Assembly (NCBI RefSeq): GCF_000334155.1
Contig: NZ_ANNK01000052.1
Span: 1 to 58,987, forward strand
Direction of reading: 5' to 3'
DNA length: 58,987 nt
Origin: Halalkalibacterium ligniniphilum
GTDB lineage: Bacteria > Bacillota > Bacilli > Bacillales > Bacillaceae_D
Under the pieces are notes generated by a model. It worked only from the letters and a program-made list of their open reading frames with translations. It was not told the origin of the DNA and ran no database searches. Below, in pieces: positions 18,592 to 27,890 of this stretch. The first letter of the stretch is position 1. Every line of letters starts with the position of its first letter. Made by a program: the position numbers and the translations under genes.

Positions 18592-20523
18592 ATGGCAGAG
18601 ACAATGAAAATCACATTCCCTGATGGTGCGGTAAAGGAGTTTCCAAAGGGTACAACGACAGCGGATATTGCTGGATCGATTAGCCCTGGGCTTAAGAAAA
18701 AAGCACTTGCAGGTAAAATAAATGACACATTCCTTGATCTCGATACACCAATTACAGAGGACGGGAAGATTACGATCATTATGCCTGAAACTGAGGAAGG
18801 ACTTGAGGTGCTGCGCCATAGTACAGCTCATTTAATGGCACAAGCGATCAAACGTCTTTTTAAGGACGTGAAGCTCGGTGTAGGTCCGGTGATAGAGGGC
18901 GGATTTTATTATGACATTGATACACCAGAGTCCCTAACACCTGAAGATTTAACAAAAATTGAAAAAGAAATGAAAAAAATCATTGGCGAAAACATTCCAG
19001 TTGTTCGCAAAGAAGTGAGCCGTGCGGAAGCGATTGCTCGCTATGAGGAAATTGGAGACGAGTATAAGCTTGAGCTCATTCGTGAGCTTCCAGAGGGTGA
19101 AACCATTACCATTTATGAGCAAGGGGAGTTTTTTGACCTTTGCCGCGGGGTCCATGTGCCTTCAACAGGTAAGATAAAGGAATTTAAACTTTTAAGTCTT
19201 GCAGGTGCATATTGGCGTGGAGATAGCAAAAACAAAATGCTTCAACGTATTTACGGAACGGCTTTCTTTAAGAAGGCGGATTTAGAAGAGCATCTCCGTT
19301 TGCTAGAAGAAGCGAAGGAACGGGATCACCGTAAGCTGGGAAAAGAGCTTGGCATTTTCACTTTATCTCAAAAAGTCGGACAAGGCTTGCCGCTTTGGCT
19401 GCCAAAGGGAGCAACGGTGCGCCGCATCATTGAACGCTACATTGTTGATAAGGAGGAAAAGCTTGGCTATCAGCACGTCTACACACCGATCCTTGGTAGC
19501 TCAGAGCTTTATAAGACATCAGGCCATTGGGATCACTACAAAGATGACATGTTTCCGTCCATGCAAATGGATAATGAAGAGCTTGTTCTTCGTCCGATGA
19601 ATTGTCCTCACCATATGATGATTTATAAAAGCGAAATGCGAAGCTACCGACAGCTACCGTTGCGTGTTGCTGAGCTTGGAATGATGCACCGCTATGAAAT
19701 GTCTGGAGCAGTTTCTGGCTTACAGCGGGTTCGGGGGATGACTCTTAATGATGCGCATATTTTCTGTCGTCCGGATCAAATCAAAGAGGAGTTTATCCGT
19801 GTCGTTCGCTTGATTCAAGCAGTATACAAAGACTTTGGTCTTGAAAATTATTCCTTCCGTCTCTCGTATCGTGATCCAGAAGACAAGGAAAAATATTTTG
19901 ATGATGATGCGATGTGGGAAAAAGCGCAAAGCATGCTGAAGGACGCAATGGATGATCTGAATCTTGAATATTTCGAAGCAGAAGGGGAAGCAGCGTTCTA
20001 CGGTCCAAAGCTTGATGTGCAGGTTCGTACAGCACTCGGCAAGGATGAGACGTTATCAACCGTCCAACTGGATTTCCTTTTACCTGAGCGTTTTGACTTA
20101 ACGTATGTGGGAGAAGACGGAAAGCTTCACCGCCCTGTCGTTGTTCACCGTGGTGTCGTCTCAACAATGGAGCGATTTGTTGCCTTCTTGTTAGAAGAAT
20201 ACAAAGGGGCCTTCCCAACATGGCTTGCGCCGATTCAAGTACAGGTGATTCCTGTATCTCCAGATGTGCATCTTGATTACGCAAAATCGGTTCAAGAAAA
20301 GCTACAGGAAGCAGGCGTACGTGTAGAAATTGATGAGCGTGATGAAAAAATCGGCTATAAAATTCGTGAAGCCCAAATGCAAAAAATCCCATACATGCTT
20401 GTTCTCGGTGATAAGGAGATGGAAGCAAGCAGCGTGAATGTTCGTAAATATGGTGAACAAAAATCAGAATCGGTGGCTCTTGACGAATTTTTACGTGGCA
20501 TTGCGGAGGAAATTAAAAAATAA
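18592..20523 (+). CDS. thrS: Threonyl-tRNA synthetase
   Basis: ThrS charges tRNA-Thr and edits mischarged serine. The 643 residues have a TGS domain (about 5-65), an HxxxH editing domain ([11 protein letters not shown] near 74-84), a class II catalytic core with zinc-binding C/H residues ([11 protein letters not shown]), motif 2 and motif 3 regions, and a C-terminal anticodon-binding domain (about 540-640). I use the ATG at 18592 (AAGGAG at 18577-18582; the length equals the 643-residue B. subtilis enzyme) rather than the upstream in-frame ATG at 18562. Expression is controlled by the T-box leader. Confidence 0.97.
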   Translation: MAETMKITFPDGAVKEFPKGTTTADIAGSISPGLKKKALAGKINDTFLDLDTPITEDGKITIIMPETEEGLEVLRHSTAHLMAQAIKRLFKDVKLGVGPVIEGGFYYDIDTPESLTPEDLTKIEKEMKKIIGENIPVVRKEVSRAEAIARYEEIGDEYKLELIRELPEGETITIYEQGEFFDLCRGVHVPSTGKIKEFKLLSLAGAYWRGDSKNKMLQRIYGTAFFKKADLEEHLRLLEEAKERDHRKLGKELGIFTLSQKVGQGLPLWLPKGATVRRIIERYIVDKEEKLGYQHVYTPILGSSELYKTSGHWDHYKDDMFPSMQMDNEELVLRPMNCPHHMMIYKSEMRSYRQLPLRVAELGMMHRYEMSGAVSGLQRVRGMTLNDAHIFCRPDQIKEEFIRVVRLIQAVYKDFGLENYSFRLSYRDPEDKEKYFDDDAMWEKAQSMLKDAMDDLNLEYFEAEGEAAFYGPKLDVQVRTALGKDETLSTVQLDFLLPERFDLTYVGEDGKLHRPVVVHRGVVSTMERFVAFLLEEYKGAFPTWLAPIQVQVIPVSPDVHLDYAKSVQEKLQEAGVRVEIDERDEKIGYKIREAQMQKIPYMLVLGDKEMEASSVNVRKYGEQKSESVALDEFLRGIAEEIKK

Positions 20524-20594
20524 CCCAAATTTATAAATTCGGTCTTGCAACGAATGACAACTTTCGATAGAATAAAACAGTCGGACAACTTGAG

Positions 20595-20624
20595 TTGACA
20601 CCTCTGTATGTTTTATGATACATT
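20595..20624 (+). promoter_or_regulatory. infC operon promoter
   Basis: A perfect -35 TTGACA (20595-20600) is followed after 18 bases by TACATT (20619-20624). It lies in the right place to drive the L20 leader and infC-rpmI-rplT. Confidence 0.55.
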
Positions 20625-20639
20625 GAATAGGTAATTTTA

Positions 20640-20767
20640 TACTGGACACAAAGCAAGCAGGAGCGCCCGCTTCTCACCTGATTGACGCTGCGGCAGTTGA
20701 CAGGTTATCGTGATTCGTATTTTGAACATGAGAGATAAGTGTGGGCGTCGTATGCCCACACTTTTTT
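20640..20767 (+). promoter_or_regulatory. Ribosomal protein L20 leader
   Basis: This structured leader lies ahead of infC-rpmI-rplT and ends in a strong terminator (AAGTGTGGGC / GCCCACACTT plus T-run, 20737-20767). In B. subtilis L20 binds the equivalent leader and promotes termination, giving feedback control. The identity is inferred from position, the terminator and the GC-rich paired segments upstream (GCAAGCAGGAGCGCCCGCTT and CACCTG...CAGGT). Confidence 0.8.
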
Positions 20768-20867
20768 GATGTGTGCTTGGACTGCGATGCCTGTTCATAT
20801 ATAGAGAACAGCAAGCGCTTGAGTATGCTTTGATCCTGTGTGGAAAATCCTTTGGAGGTGGCTCATT

Positions 20868-21383
20868 ATTAGTAAAGACATGTTGGTCAATGAGGGAATT
20901 CGTGCCCGAGAAGTTCGTCTCATCGGTGCTAATGGGGATCAAATTGGCGTCAAGTCAAAGAACGAAGCCTTAGAAATGGCTCGTAACGTGAACCTTGACC
21001 TCGTCTGTGTGGCTCCAAATGCGAAACCGCCTGTGTGCCGCATTATGGACTACGGAAAATTCCGTTATGAACAGCAAAAGAAAGAAAAGGAAGCACGTAA
21101 GAAGCAAAAAATTATCAACGTAAAAGAGGTTCGGTTGAGCCCAACGATTGAAGATAATGATTTCAATACGAAGCTTCGTAATGCTCGTAAGTTTCTCGAA
21201 AAGGGAGACAAGGTGAAGGCTGCTATTCGATTCCGTGGTCGTGCAATCACGCATTCTGAGATTGGACGAAATGTTCTTGAGCGTCTTGCGAAAGAGTGTG
21301 AGGATGTTGCGACAATTGAGGCTAAACCGAAAATGGAAGGCCGGAGCATGTTCTTAATCTTAGCTCCAAAAACAGAAAAGTAA
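20868..21383 (+). CDS. infC: Translation initiation factor IF-3 (AUU start)
   Basis: IF-3 binds the 30S subunit, blocks premature 50S joining and discriminates against non-canonical start codons. The start is ATT at 20868: GGAGGT at 20854-20859 sits eight bases upstream and the frame then reads [19 protein letters not shown], matching IF-3 N-termini. The resulting protein is 171 residues. The rare AUU codon is the conserved self-regulatory start of infC. Residues 5-75 form the N-domain ([18 protein letters not shown]) and about 85-168 the C-domain ([25 protein letters not shown]). A GTG-type longer frame from 20838 lacks a ribosome binding site. Confidence 0.95.
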   Translation: MSKDMLVNEGIRAREVRLIGANGDQIGVKSKNEALEMARNVNLDLVCVAPNAKPPVCRIMDYGKFRYEQQKKEKEARKKQKIINVKEVRLSPTIEDNDFNTKLRNARKFLEKGDKVKAAIRFRGRAITHSEIGRNVLERLAKECEDVATIEAKPKMEGRSMFLILAPKTEK

Positions 21384-21420
21384 CGTTGGCCTACTTAGAC
21401 AAGATTAAAGGAGGACATGA

Positions 21421-21624
<204 letters not shown>

Positions 21625-21658
21625 TTGATTCGGTTCAAGATAGAAGGAGGGTACTACG

Positions 21659-22018
21659 ATGCCAAGAGTTAAAGGCGGATATGTTGCTCGTCGTCGTCGT
21701 AAGAAAGTATTAAAGCTAGCTAAAGGTTATTTCGGTTCAAAACATTTACTATTCAAATCAGCTCAAGGACAAGTGATGAAGTCCTTACAATATGCTTACC
21801 GTGATCGTCGCCAGAAAAAGCGCGACTTCCGTAAGCTTTGGATTACACGTATCAATGCAGCTGCGCGCATCAACGGTCTTTCTTACAGCCGTTTAATGCA
21901 TGGTTTAAAGCTTGCGGGGATTAACGTAAACCGTAAAATGCTTGCAGACCTAGCTGTTAACGATGAAAAGGCGTTTGCAAAGCTTGCTGAAACTGCAAAA
22001 TCAAGCTTAAATGCTTAA
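21659..22018 (+). CDS. rplT: Ribosomal protein bL20
   Basis: L20 is a 119-residue 50S assembly protein with a basic N-terminal extension ([26 protein letters not shown]) and a globular C-terminal domain that in Bacillus also binds the infC leader mRNA. AGAAGGAGGG lies before the ATG. It ends the infC-rpmI-rplT unit, with a strong terminator eight bases downstream. Confidence 0.98.
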   Translation: MPRVKGGYVARRRRKKVLKLAKGYFGSKHLLFKSAQGQVMKSLQYAYRDRRQKKRDFRKLWITRINAAARINGLSYSRLMHGLKLAGINVNRKMLADLAVNDEKAFAKLAETAKSSLNA

Positions 22019-22026
22019 GATAGTAC

Positions 22027-22066
22027 GATGAAAAAGCGTGGTTCTATGCCGCGCTTTTTTTCATCT
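22027..22066 (+). terminator. Terminator after rplT
   Basis: A long stem (GATGAAAAAGCGTGG / CCGCGCTTTTTTTCATC) is seen. It is A/T symmetric and could act on both strands. Confidence 0.85.
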
Positions 22067-22083
22067 AGGAAAGGAAGGGACAC

Positions 22084-22356
22084 ATGGAAGCCATTGTCGG
22101 ATATTTCATTGTAGTGAATGTCCTCGGCTATTTTGTCATGGGGATTGATAAACAAAAGGCAAGACAGCAAAAAAGACGAATTCCAGAACGAACATTATTT
22201 TTACTTGCTTTGTTCGGAGGCTCATTAGGAATATATGGGGGAATGAAGCAGTTTCGTCATAAAACAAAGCATCGTACATTTTCAGTCGGAATGCCTCTAC
22301 TCATTCTTGCGCAGCTTTTACTTGGAGTCTTCATCTTCTTTTACCTTCGTTCATAA
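22084..22356 (+). CDS. ysdA: YsdA, DUF1294 membrane protein
   Basis: This 90-residue protein has three hydrophobic segments (about 4-21, 38-55 and 70-88) separated by a basic loop (DKQKARQQKRRIPERTLFLLALFGGSLG) that is the DUF1294 signature. It is presumably in the cytoplasmic membrane; function unknown. It follows rplT as in B. subtilis, and the start has AAAGGAAGGG upstream. The next gene starts 24 bases later, so the two may be co-transcribed. Confidence 0.85.
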   Translation: MEAIVGYFIVVNVLGYFVMGIDKQKARQQKRRIPERTLFLLALFGGSLGIYGGMKQFRHKTKHRTFSVGMPLLILAQLLLGVFIFFYLRS

Positions 22357-22380
22357 ATTGATGAGAGGAGGGGTGTCCCA

Positions 22381-22956
22381 ATGGAAACATCATTAGAATC
22401 GCTACTCATCTTGATTGAAGAAAGTGGCTGGCTTGCCCCAGTTCTGTTTGTGCTGCTGCATGTTTTTCGACAAGTCTTGTTTATTCCAGTGATTGTCATC
22501 TGCTTGCTTGGTGGGTATTTGTTCGGAACCTTTTATGGCTCTCTATACTCATTGATCGGCTTAACGCTAGTAAGTGTCGTCTTTTTCTTGGGCGCACACC
22601 AATTCCCAAGCTTTCTGACAAAGCTTAGTTCCTTAAAAGATAAATGGTTGAAAGGGAAGGGTGAAATGACGCTTGCGCAGATGATGCTGCTTCGCTCGGT
22701 TCCGTTTGTCCATTTTCACTTCGTTTCCCTCTATTTAATCGAATCAGAAAAAACATTAAAAGACTATACAAAGACCTCATTGCTAGTATGCATTCCACCA
22801 GCGATCATTTACACATCATTTGGCGATATTATTCATGAGCTGCCACTGATTGGAACGATTGTCTTTGCTCTATTTATGACAATCTTATTTTTAATTTTCA
22901 GGAAAAAAGAGCAACGCTATAAGCTTGATGATTTTTTGCGAACGAAAGCACCCTAA
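22381..22956 (+). CDS. TVP38/TMEM64 (VTT/DedA-like) membrane protein
   Basis: This 191-residue polytopic protein has about five hydrophobic segments. The conserved core resembles the VTT/SNARE-associated family (VFRQVLFIPVIVICLLGGYLFGTFYGSLYS, then LRSVPFVHFHFVSLYL). The FxPxxxxxxxxGxxFG pattern is typical of the TVP38/DedA superfamily, some members of which move lipids across the membrane. B. subtilis has a member, ytxB, between dnaI and ytxC, where this genome instead has mqnC. Whether this is the relocated orthologue is unclear. GAGAGGAGGGG precedes the ATG. Confidence 0.75.
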   Translation: METSLESLLILIEESGWLAPVLFVLLHVFRQVLFIPVIVICLLGGYLFGTFYGSLYSLIGLTLVSVVFFLGAHQFPSFLTKLSSLKDKWLKGKGEMTLAQMMLLRSVPFVHFHFVSLYLIESEKTLKDYTKTSLLVCIPPAIIYTSFGDIIHELPLIGTIVFALFMTILFLIFRKKEQRYKLDDFLRTKAP

Positions 22957-23028
22957 AAGCATTTCTGAGTGGTTGTGTCTCCTGTACCTTCATTCTGTAG
23001 CAGAGCATTGCCCTTTTCCCGGTCCAAA

Positions 23029-23059
23029 AAGAGGCACTGTACACTTTTACAGGCCTCTT
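23029..23059. terminator. Bidirectional terminator between convergent genes
   Basis: AAGAGGC-CTGT...ACAG-GCCTCTT dyad between the TVP38 gene and convergent ysdB. Confidence 0.6.
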
Positions 23060-23063
23060 GTGC

Positions 23064-23459
23064 TTATGGACGGTTAGTCTCTTTTTTAAGAAATTCTTTA
23101 ATGGGACTTTTCCATTCAATTTTCGTACTCGGGTAACGCAAGCGAATCTCTTCAGCGATAAAATGAAAATCTTTGTGATCCAATCCTTTTAAGCGCTCCG
23201 TCTGACGGGCCCATACATAAATGGAGACAATCTCAAATGAGGATTCAGTCGTCCCTAAATATTTTTCCCCTTCAAATAAAACTCCTTTGTATGTGAGTAA
23301 GAAATTTTTCCGGACATCTTTTTCATCATCTAAAAAATAAAATTGCTTTTTATCATGGGCATTTTCCAGCTTACGGCGCGGATGAAATAAATATTTAATG
23401 GCACTATAGACCAAAATGATCAGTGCGATAAGAATCAAGAGGCGAAATAAGATGACCAT
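23064..23459 (-). CDS. ysdB: YsdB, SigW-controlled membrane-anchored protein
   Basis: This 131-residue protein has a single N-terminal TM helix (about 3-22, MVILFRLLILIALIILVYSAIKYLF) followed by a cytosolic, charged domain (RRKLENAHDKKQFYFLDD...). Length, topology and neighbours match B. subtilis YsdB, a member of the SigW cell-envelope stress regulon with unknown function. A consensus SigW promoter is present upstream, and GAAAGGAGAAG precedes the ATG on the minus strand. It is transcribed against its neighbours. Confidence 0.82.
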   Translation of the reverse strand: MVILFRLLILIALIILVYSAIKYLFHPRRKLENAHDKKQFYFLDDEKDVRKNFLLTYKGVLFEGEKYLGTTESSFEIVSIYVWARQTERLKGLDHKDFHFIAEEIRLRYPSTKIEWKSPIKEFLKKETNRP

Positions 23460-23526
23460 CTGCTGCTTCTCCTTTCAAATAGCTTAATGATAAATCGTTC
23501 AAAGAAATTGTCCTTTTATTATAATG

Positions 23527-23554
23527 TATACGAATGAGACCGTCATCGGTTTCA
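23527..23554 (-). promoter_or_regulatory. SigW promoter of ysdB
   Basis: On the minus strand, TGAAAC (23554-23549), exactly 16 bases, then CGTATA (23532-23527). This equals the SigW consensus TGAAAC-N16-CGTA. The start codon is about 60 bases from the predicted transcription start. Confidence 0.85.
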
Positions 23555-23604
23555 AAATGGATTACGTTTTTTTTGCTATAATGAAGCAAGAGGAGGAGCG
23601 GTAA

Positions 23605-24093
23605 ATGGATGTGAAAAAATTATTTTCAATGCAGCAAACATTAAATGAACGAATCACTACAGAGCATGGGCTAGACGACCAACTGTTATTCGATGAAAAG
23701 CTGTTGGCTCTTCAAGTCGAGCTTGGCGAGCTCGCCAATGAAACAAGATGCTTTAAATACTGGAGCAAGAAAGGGCCGTCCCCTGACGCTGTCATTTTAG
23801 AGGAATATGTCGACGGCTTGCACTTTATCTTGACACTAGGACTCACCTTAAACATGACCGATGTTATCGTGAAAAGCAATGCACACGAGAATCGGACGTT
23901 AACTGAGCAATTTTTGCTCGTCAATCAACGGATGGTAGAACTACAACAGGAGAGAACTTTTGCGAGCTATGAAAAGCTGTTTGGCGACTTTCTTGCCCTT
24001 GGTGAAAAGCTAAACTTTTCAAAAGAACAAATTGAGCAGGCGTATTTGGAGAAAAATAAAGTCAATCACAAGCGACAGGACGAGGGGTATTAA
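23605..24093 (+). CDS. Dimeric dUTPase (MazG-like all-alpha NTP pyrophosphatase)
   Basis: This 162-residue all-helical protein belongs to the dUTPase_2/dimeric dUTPase family that hydrolyses dUTP to dUMP and pyrophosphate and keeps uracil out of DNA. Visible metal-ligand motifs are ELGELANETRCFKYW (ExxE near 42-46) and EEYVDGLHFILTLGL (ExxD near 77-81). The family is widespread in Bacillus and its phages, while B. subtilis mainly carries the trimeric type. An extended -10 (TGCTATAAT, 23574-23582) and GAGGAGGAG precede the ATG. The upstream region overlaps the divergent ysdB promoter. Confidence 0.82.
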   Translation: MDVKKLFSMQQTLNERITTEHGLDDQLLFDEKLLALQVELGELANETRCFKYWSKKGPSPDAVILEEYVDGLHFILTLGLTLNMTDVIVKSNAHENRTLTEQFLLVNQRMVELQQERTFASYEKLFGDFLALGEKLNFSKEQIEQAYLEKNKVNHKRQDEGY

Positions 24094-24210
24094 AAATTAT
24101 TTTCCGCGTTGTTTGAGCTGAAAAATCATTTTTGTTTATACTGTAAAGAGATGGGTATAATTGCTTCATAATTGACTGCGAATCAAATTTAAAAGGGAGG
24201 CAAGGTACAT

Positions 24211-25296
24211 ATGACAAAGCTTGATGAACGACTGCAAATGCTAAAGGATTTAACTGATGCGAATGGTGTCTCAGGAAATGAACGTGAGGTTCGTGACGTC
24301 ATGAAACGATACATCGAACCGTTTGCAGACGAGGTGACAACTGATAACCTTGGCAGCTTAGTTGCGAAAAAAACGGGTAAGGCGGACGGCCCAAAAATCA
24401 TGATTGCAGGTCACTTAGATGAGATTGGCTTTATGGTGACAAGCATTGATGAGAAAGGCTTCTTACGCTTTCAAACCGTTGGCGGCTGGTGGGAGCAGGT
24501 CATGCTCGCCCAACGTGTAACGATCATGACACGAAATGGCAACGTGCCAGGCGTGATCGGCTCAAAGCCACCACATATCCTACCGGCAGAAGCGCGCAAA
24601 AAATCAGTTGACAAAAAAGAGATGTTTATTGATATCGGTGCTTCAAGCAAGGAAGAAGCGATGGAATTTGGCGTACGTCCAGGGGATTCAGTCGTCCCAG
24701 TCTGTGACTTTACCGTCATGAAAAACGAAAAATATTTAATGGCAAAAGCATGGGATAACCGCATAGGCTGTGCGATTGCCATCGATGTCCTCCGTGAGCT
24801 TCAAGGCGTTGAGCACCCTAATACGGTCTATGGGGTTGGAACCGTTCAAGAAGAGGTCGGCCTGCGCGGTGCTCGTACCTCGGCGAATCTGATCAAACCA
24901 GATATTGGCTTTGCCGTTGATGTTGGGATTGCTGGTGACACCCCAGGCGTAACGGAAAAAGAAGCGCTTGCCAAAATGGGCAAGGGTCCACAAATTGTTT
25001 TATATGATGCATCGATGGTGTCACACAAAGGGCTTCGTGATTTCGTAACCGATATAGCCGACGCAAACGACATCCCTTATCAATTCGATGCAATGGCTGG
25101 TGGCGGTACCGATTCAGGTGCCATTCACCTAACCGCTAACGGTGTACCTAACCTTGCGATTACTGTACCAACACGCTACATTCATTCCCATGCAGGCATT
25201 CTCCATCGTGACGACTACGAAAATGCCGTCAAGCTTATTGTCGAAGTCATTAAAAAGCTCGACAAAGAAACCGTAGATACAATAACATTTGATTAA
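24211..25296 (+). CDS. ysdC: M42 family glutamyl aminopeptidase (YsdC)
   Basis: A 361-residue cytoplasmic metallo-aminopeptidase of the M42 (TET/DHS) family. Two-metal ligands are readable in order: H69 region ([11 protein letters not shown]), [20 protein letters not shown] with the catalytic Glu pair, DVGIAGD, and the late His in IHSHAGILH. Members of this family assemble into large peptide-trimming complexes. AAAAGGGAGG precedes the ATG. A strong terminator follows directly, and the accessory island begins after it. Confidence 0.9.
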   Translation: MTKLDERLQMLKDLTDANGVSGNEREVRDVMKRYIEPFADEVTTDNLGSLVAKKTGKADGPKIMIAGHLDEIGFMVTSIDEKGFLRFQTVGGWWEQVMLAQRVTIMTRNGNVPGVIGSKPPHILPAEARKKSVDKKEMFIDIGASSKEEAMEFGVRPGDSVVPVCDFTVMKNEKYLMAKAWDNRIGCAIAIDVLRELQGVEHPNTVYGVGTVQEEVGLRGARTSANLIKPDIGFAVDVGIAGDTPGVTEKEALAKMGKGPQIVLYDASMVSHKGLRDFVTDIADANDIPYQFDAMAGGGTDSGAIHLTANGVPNLAITVPTRYIHSHAGILHRDDYENAVKLIVEVIKKLDKETVDTITFD

Positions 25297-25301
25297 TTGA
25301 A

Positions 25302-25340
25302 AACACCGCCTCTCCAAAAGTGAGAAGGCGGTGTTTTTTG
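25302..25340 (+). terminator. Terminator after ysdC
   Basis: Stem ACACCGCCTCTC / GAGA-GGCGGTGT followed by six T. Confidence 0.9.
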
Positions 25341-25386
25341 TGTTTTTATTTGGTAGAATGAGATATGAGCAAGCAGCATTTTAAAG

Positions 25387-25493
25387 TTGCAGTAAATCGA
25401 TTTAAGACGATAGACAGCTGAATCTTAGTTCTACCAAGCGTTTGAGCATGATTTTTGTAATATTTCAAAAACACGACTAACGATCTACTGCAA
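25387..25493. repeat. Long-spaced inverted repeat
   Basis: TTGCAGTAAATCG (25387-25399) and CGATCTACTGCAA (25481-25493) are inverted copies with 12 of 13 positions matching, separated by 81 bases. It could be a small MITE-like remnant or the closing stem of an RNA. Confidence 0.45.
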
Positions 25494-26206
25494 ATTAGAC
25501 GATTTCCTTTACTTCAATCCCTTAAAAAAACCTTAGTATGACAAGGGTTTAGTGATTTTATAGAAACAGGGGTTTTATCTGAACATAGTGGGATATAAAT
25601 TACCTTACCATGGAGGGAGTCTATCATCTGAACAACTGGAATTAAAGAAAAATTGGCATAATTATTCTTTGGTTTTGTATGTTTTAATTTTATCTGAATA
25701 TAGAGAATTGTAAAAAATAATAAAGAATCATTTTAATCCTGAATTATTCATAGAATGAAATTTTCCTGCATTAATAACGATCTTCACGGCAAAAGATAGA
25801 CTTCCTTCAAAAGTTCAATGGTTCATCCTTGATCCAAATAGGAAAAGAGACGACTTCTTACGGAATTTATATCCACTTATAACGAAAGATGTGCACCCTG
25901 CATTTCCGAATTTCCACAGATGATTTTAGAAATAAACGAAATATTGTTGATTGTTTATTTTATTCATTTCTTTTTTCGTATTTGACTTATACTCGCAGTA
26001 TATAAACTTCTATTTCAGATGACTTTGTGAAGTATTGTACTTAAATTAACGAGGCAGGTTAGTTGAAGAGTGTTGTTTAACTTTAGTTCAACAATCGGGT
26101 CAGATTATTGAATAAAGGGATGAATTTTTGAGCAATCGAGAAGAATTCCTTAGCAGTTTTTTGTGATAAATTTAAAATAGAATCAAAGAAGGAGTGTGAA
26201 AGGAAG

Positions 26207-26773
26207 ATGGGTATAAATAATATGAAAAAACAAGTATTATTCATTCATAGTGCGGGAGATCAAGACCTTCATCAAGGAAGCAGCGATCTAACAGCATATT
26301 TACAAGAGAGGTTAGGTGATGAATACAACTTGTTAAATCCAAAAATGCCTAATCCAGGAAATCCCGAGTATAAGCCTTGGAAGGTTCAACTTGAAAAAGA
26401 ATTCGCTGAAATTGAAGGTGAGGTGATTCTCATCGGTCATTCTTTAGGGGGAGCAGTTTTGTTGAAATATCTTTCTGAGAAAGCTTACAACCAATCCATT
26501 TCCGGGTTGTTTTTAATTGCAGCGCCATACTGGGGAAAGGGCAATGATTGGCAGGTTGAGGAGTACACCTTGCCTGAAAATTTTGCTTCAAAACTCACTA
26601 AGATATCGCAAATGTTCTTCTATCACAGCTGTAATGATGAAATAGTGCCCTTTGCACACCTTGGACACTACGAGGAAAAGCTTCCACAGGCAATTACTCG
26701 AACACTCGATGGCAATGAACATTATTTTAGTGATGGATTGCCTCAACTTGTCGACGATATCAAGGGGTTGTAA
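26207..26773 (+). CDS. RBBP9/YdeN-type alpha/beta hydrolase
   Basis: This 188-residue protein is a small serine hydrolase of the RBBP9/YdeN family. The nucleophile elbow GHSLGG places S79, with D144 (CNDEIVPF) and H172 (GNEHYFSDG) completing a triad. The N-terminal QVLFIHSAGDQD strand-loop is typical. There is no signal peptide, so it acts in the cytoplasm, and its substrate is unknown. The ATG at 26207 has AAGGAG 12 bases upstream; an internal ATG at 26222 (MKKQVLF) is an alternative start. It is the first gene of the accessory island between ysdC and sspI. Confidence 0.82.
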   Translation: MGINNMKKQVLFIHSAGDQDLHQGSSDLTAYLQERLGDEYNLLNPKMPNPGNPEYKPWKVQLEKEFAEIEGEVILIGHSLGGAVLLKYLSEKAYNQSISGLFLIAAPYWGKGNDWQVEEYTLPENFASKLTKISQMFFYHSCNDEIVPFAHLGHYEEKLPQAITRTLDGNEHYFSDGLPQLVDDIKGL

Positions 26774-26895
26774 ATTGTTGATGGATGATAGCTGACTAAA
26801 GAAAATAAGGAACATATGGGGTACTGCTAGAATAATTTAGCAATGACCAATGCTCCACTCCACTTCACTTATGATAAGTATTCGAGCGCATAAAG

Positions 26896-27693
26896 TTAAT
26901 GGCTATGTTGTTGTGTTCGATTGAGAAAATGATTCATCAAAAACGGAAGTGAAATCAGGATAGGTGGATCGTCCAAACGTGGTGGATAGAGCGTCACTTT
27001 TTGATGTGGGACAGGTGAAAGACAGTCAACAATGATCGGTGTCTTCGAGCGTGTTCGTAATGTTTTATGAGGAAGTAGGAAATCCATAGCATGCATCCCC
27101 CAAGAAACAGATGTAGCCATCAAATAGTACGTTCCCGGCTTAACATCAGATAGACAAAAATCACCTGCCGAAGGAATAAGGATGCCGTATAACGGCATTC
27201 TTTCTGGCATCGGCTTTGGAAATAGTCCAATAAGAACGACTCCCTCAAAAGGAACCGTCGTTTCTACTGTTCCCGTTATGTTCGTGTTTTGATTCGACGC
27301 CAAAAGATGATTCGAAGGCCATTGTTCCAACTGTTTCAATATACGAATGTCATGTTCTGCTCCTCTTACTGAATGTCGGAAACTGGCCGGTGACATCCCT
27401 ACCCTTTCAGTAAATCGTGTTGTAAAAGTCCCTAAGCTCTGTTGCCCAATTTCAAAACCGATATCACGAACGCTTAAATGCGTGCGTAATAGCAGATCTT
27501 TAGCCTTTTGGAGTCTGAGTGACGCAACAAAATACAAAGGGGAAAGACCCGTTCTCTCTTTAAACATACGTGAGAAATGATACGGGCTATACGAGACATG
27601 ACTAGCTAACTTTGAAAGAGAAAGGGGATCATCAATATTTTTATGAATAAATGTGATGACTTCGTCAATTTCTGAATACTCCTCCCTCCTCAT
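26896..27693 (-). CDS. AraC family transcriptional regulator
   Basis: The 265-residue protein has an N-terminal AraC-type double helix-turn-helix (about 5-105; segments SLSKLASHVSYSPYHFSRMFKERTG and SVRDIGFEIGQQSLGTFTTRFTERVGMSPASFR). A beta-rich C-terminal half follows (about 140-240), including SDVKPGTYYLMATSVSW, which looks like a small effector-sensing or carboxypeptidase-regulatory-like fold. DNA-binding-first order is the reverse of classical AraC. It is divergent from the DHFR-fold reductase gene downstream and may control that gene. AGGTGGG lies upstream of the ATG. Confidence 0.82.
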   Translation of the reverse strand: MRREEYSEIDEVITFIHKNIDDPLSLSKLASHVSYSPYHFSRMFKERTGLSPLYFVASLRLQKAKDLLLRTHLSVRDIGFEIGQQSLGTFTTRFTERVGMSPASFRHSVRGAEHDIRILKQLEQWPSNHLLASNQNTNITGTVETTVPFEGVVLIGLFPKPMPERMPLYGILIPSAGDFCLSDVKPGTYYLMATSVSWGMHAMDFLLPHKTLRTRSKTPIIVDCLSPVPHQKVTLYPPRLDDPPILISLPFLMNHFLNRTQQHSH

Positions 27694-27890
27694 ATGTCCA
27701 TCCCACCTTTCATCAATTCTCTATCCATATTTAATAGTAATTTCTACGTGAATGCTTGAACATCCTCTTTAAAGCCAAATCTATTTAAAAAAAACGATAA
27801 AAAAATCAGTGGAAAGGATAAGAATACAGCAATCAAGAAGAAATACTGTGTTATGTTTTCGTATACAATGGCTTGGAAGGAGGAATTGAT

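Larger units (their letters stand above)
25297..26206. other. Gene-poor stretch after ysdC
   Basis: About 900 AT-rich bases separate ysdC from the accessory genes. They hold the ysdC terminator, a 13-bp inverted repeat spanning 25387-25493, and a start-less open frame at 25759-25923 (54 codons, containing KVQWFILDPNRKRDDFLRNL). The last reads like a remnant of a coding sequence that I cannot identify. No ribosome binding site or intact gene is visible. Confidence 0.5.

Noticed and set aside
19793-20428. 211-codon minus-strand frame inside thrS
   Set aside because: It overlaps a fully recognised thrS gene and has a low-complexity His/Pro-rich sequence typical of antisense frames; no ribosome binding site.
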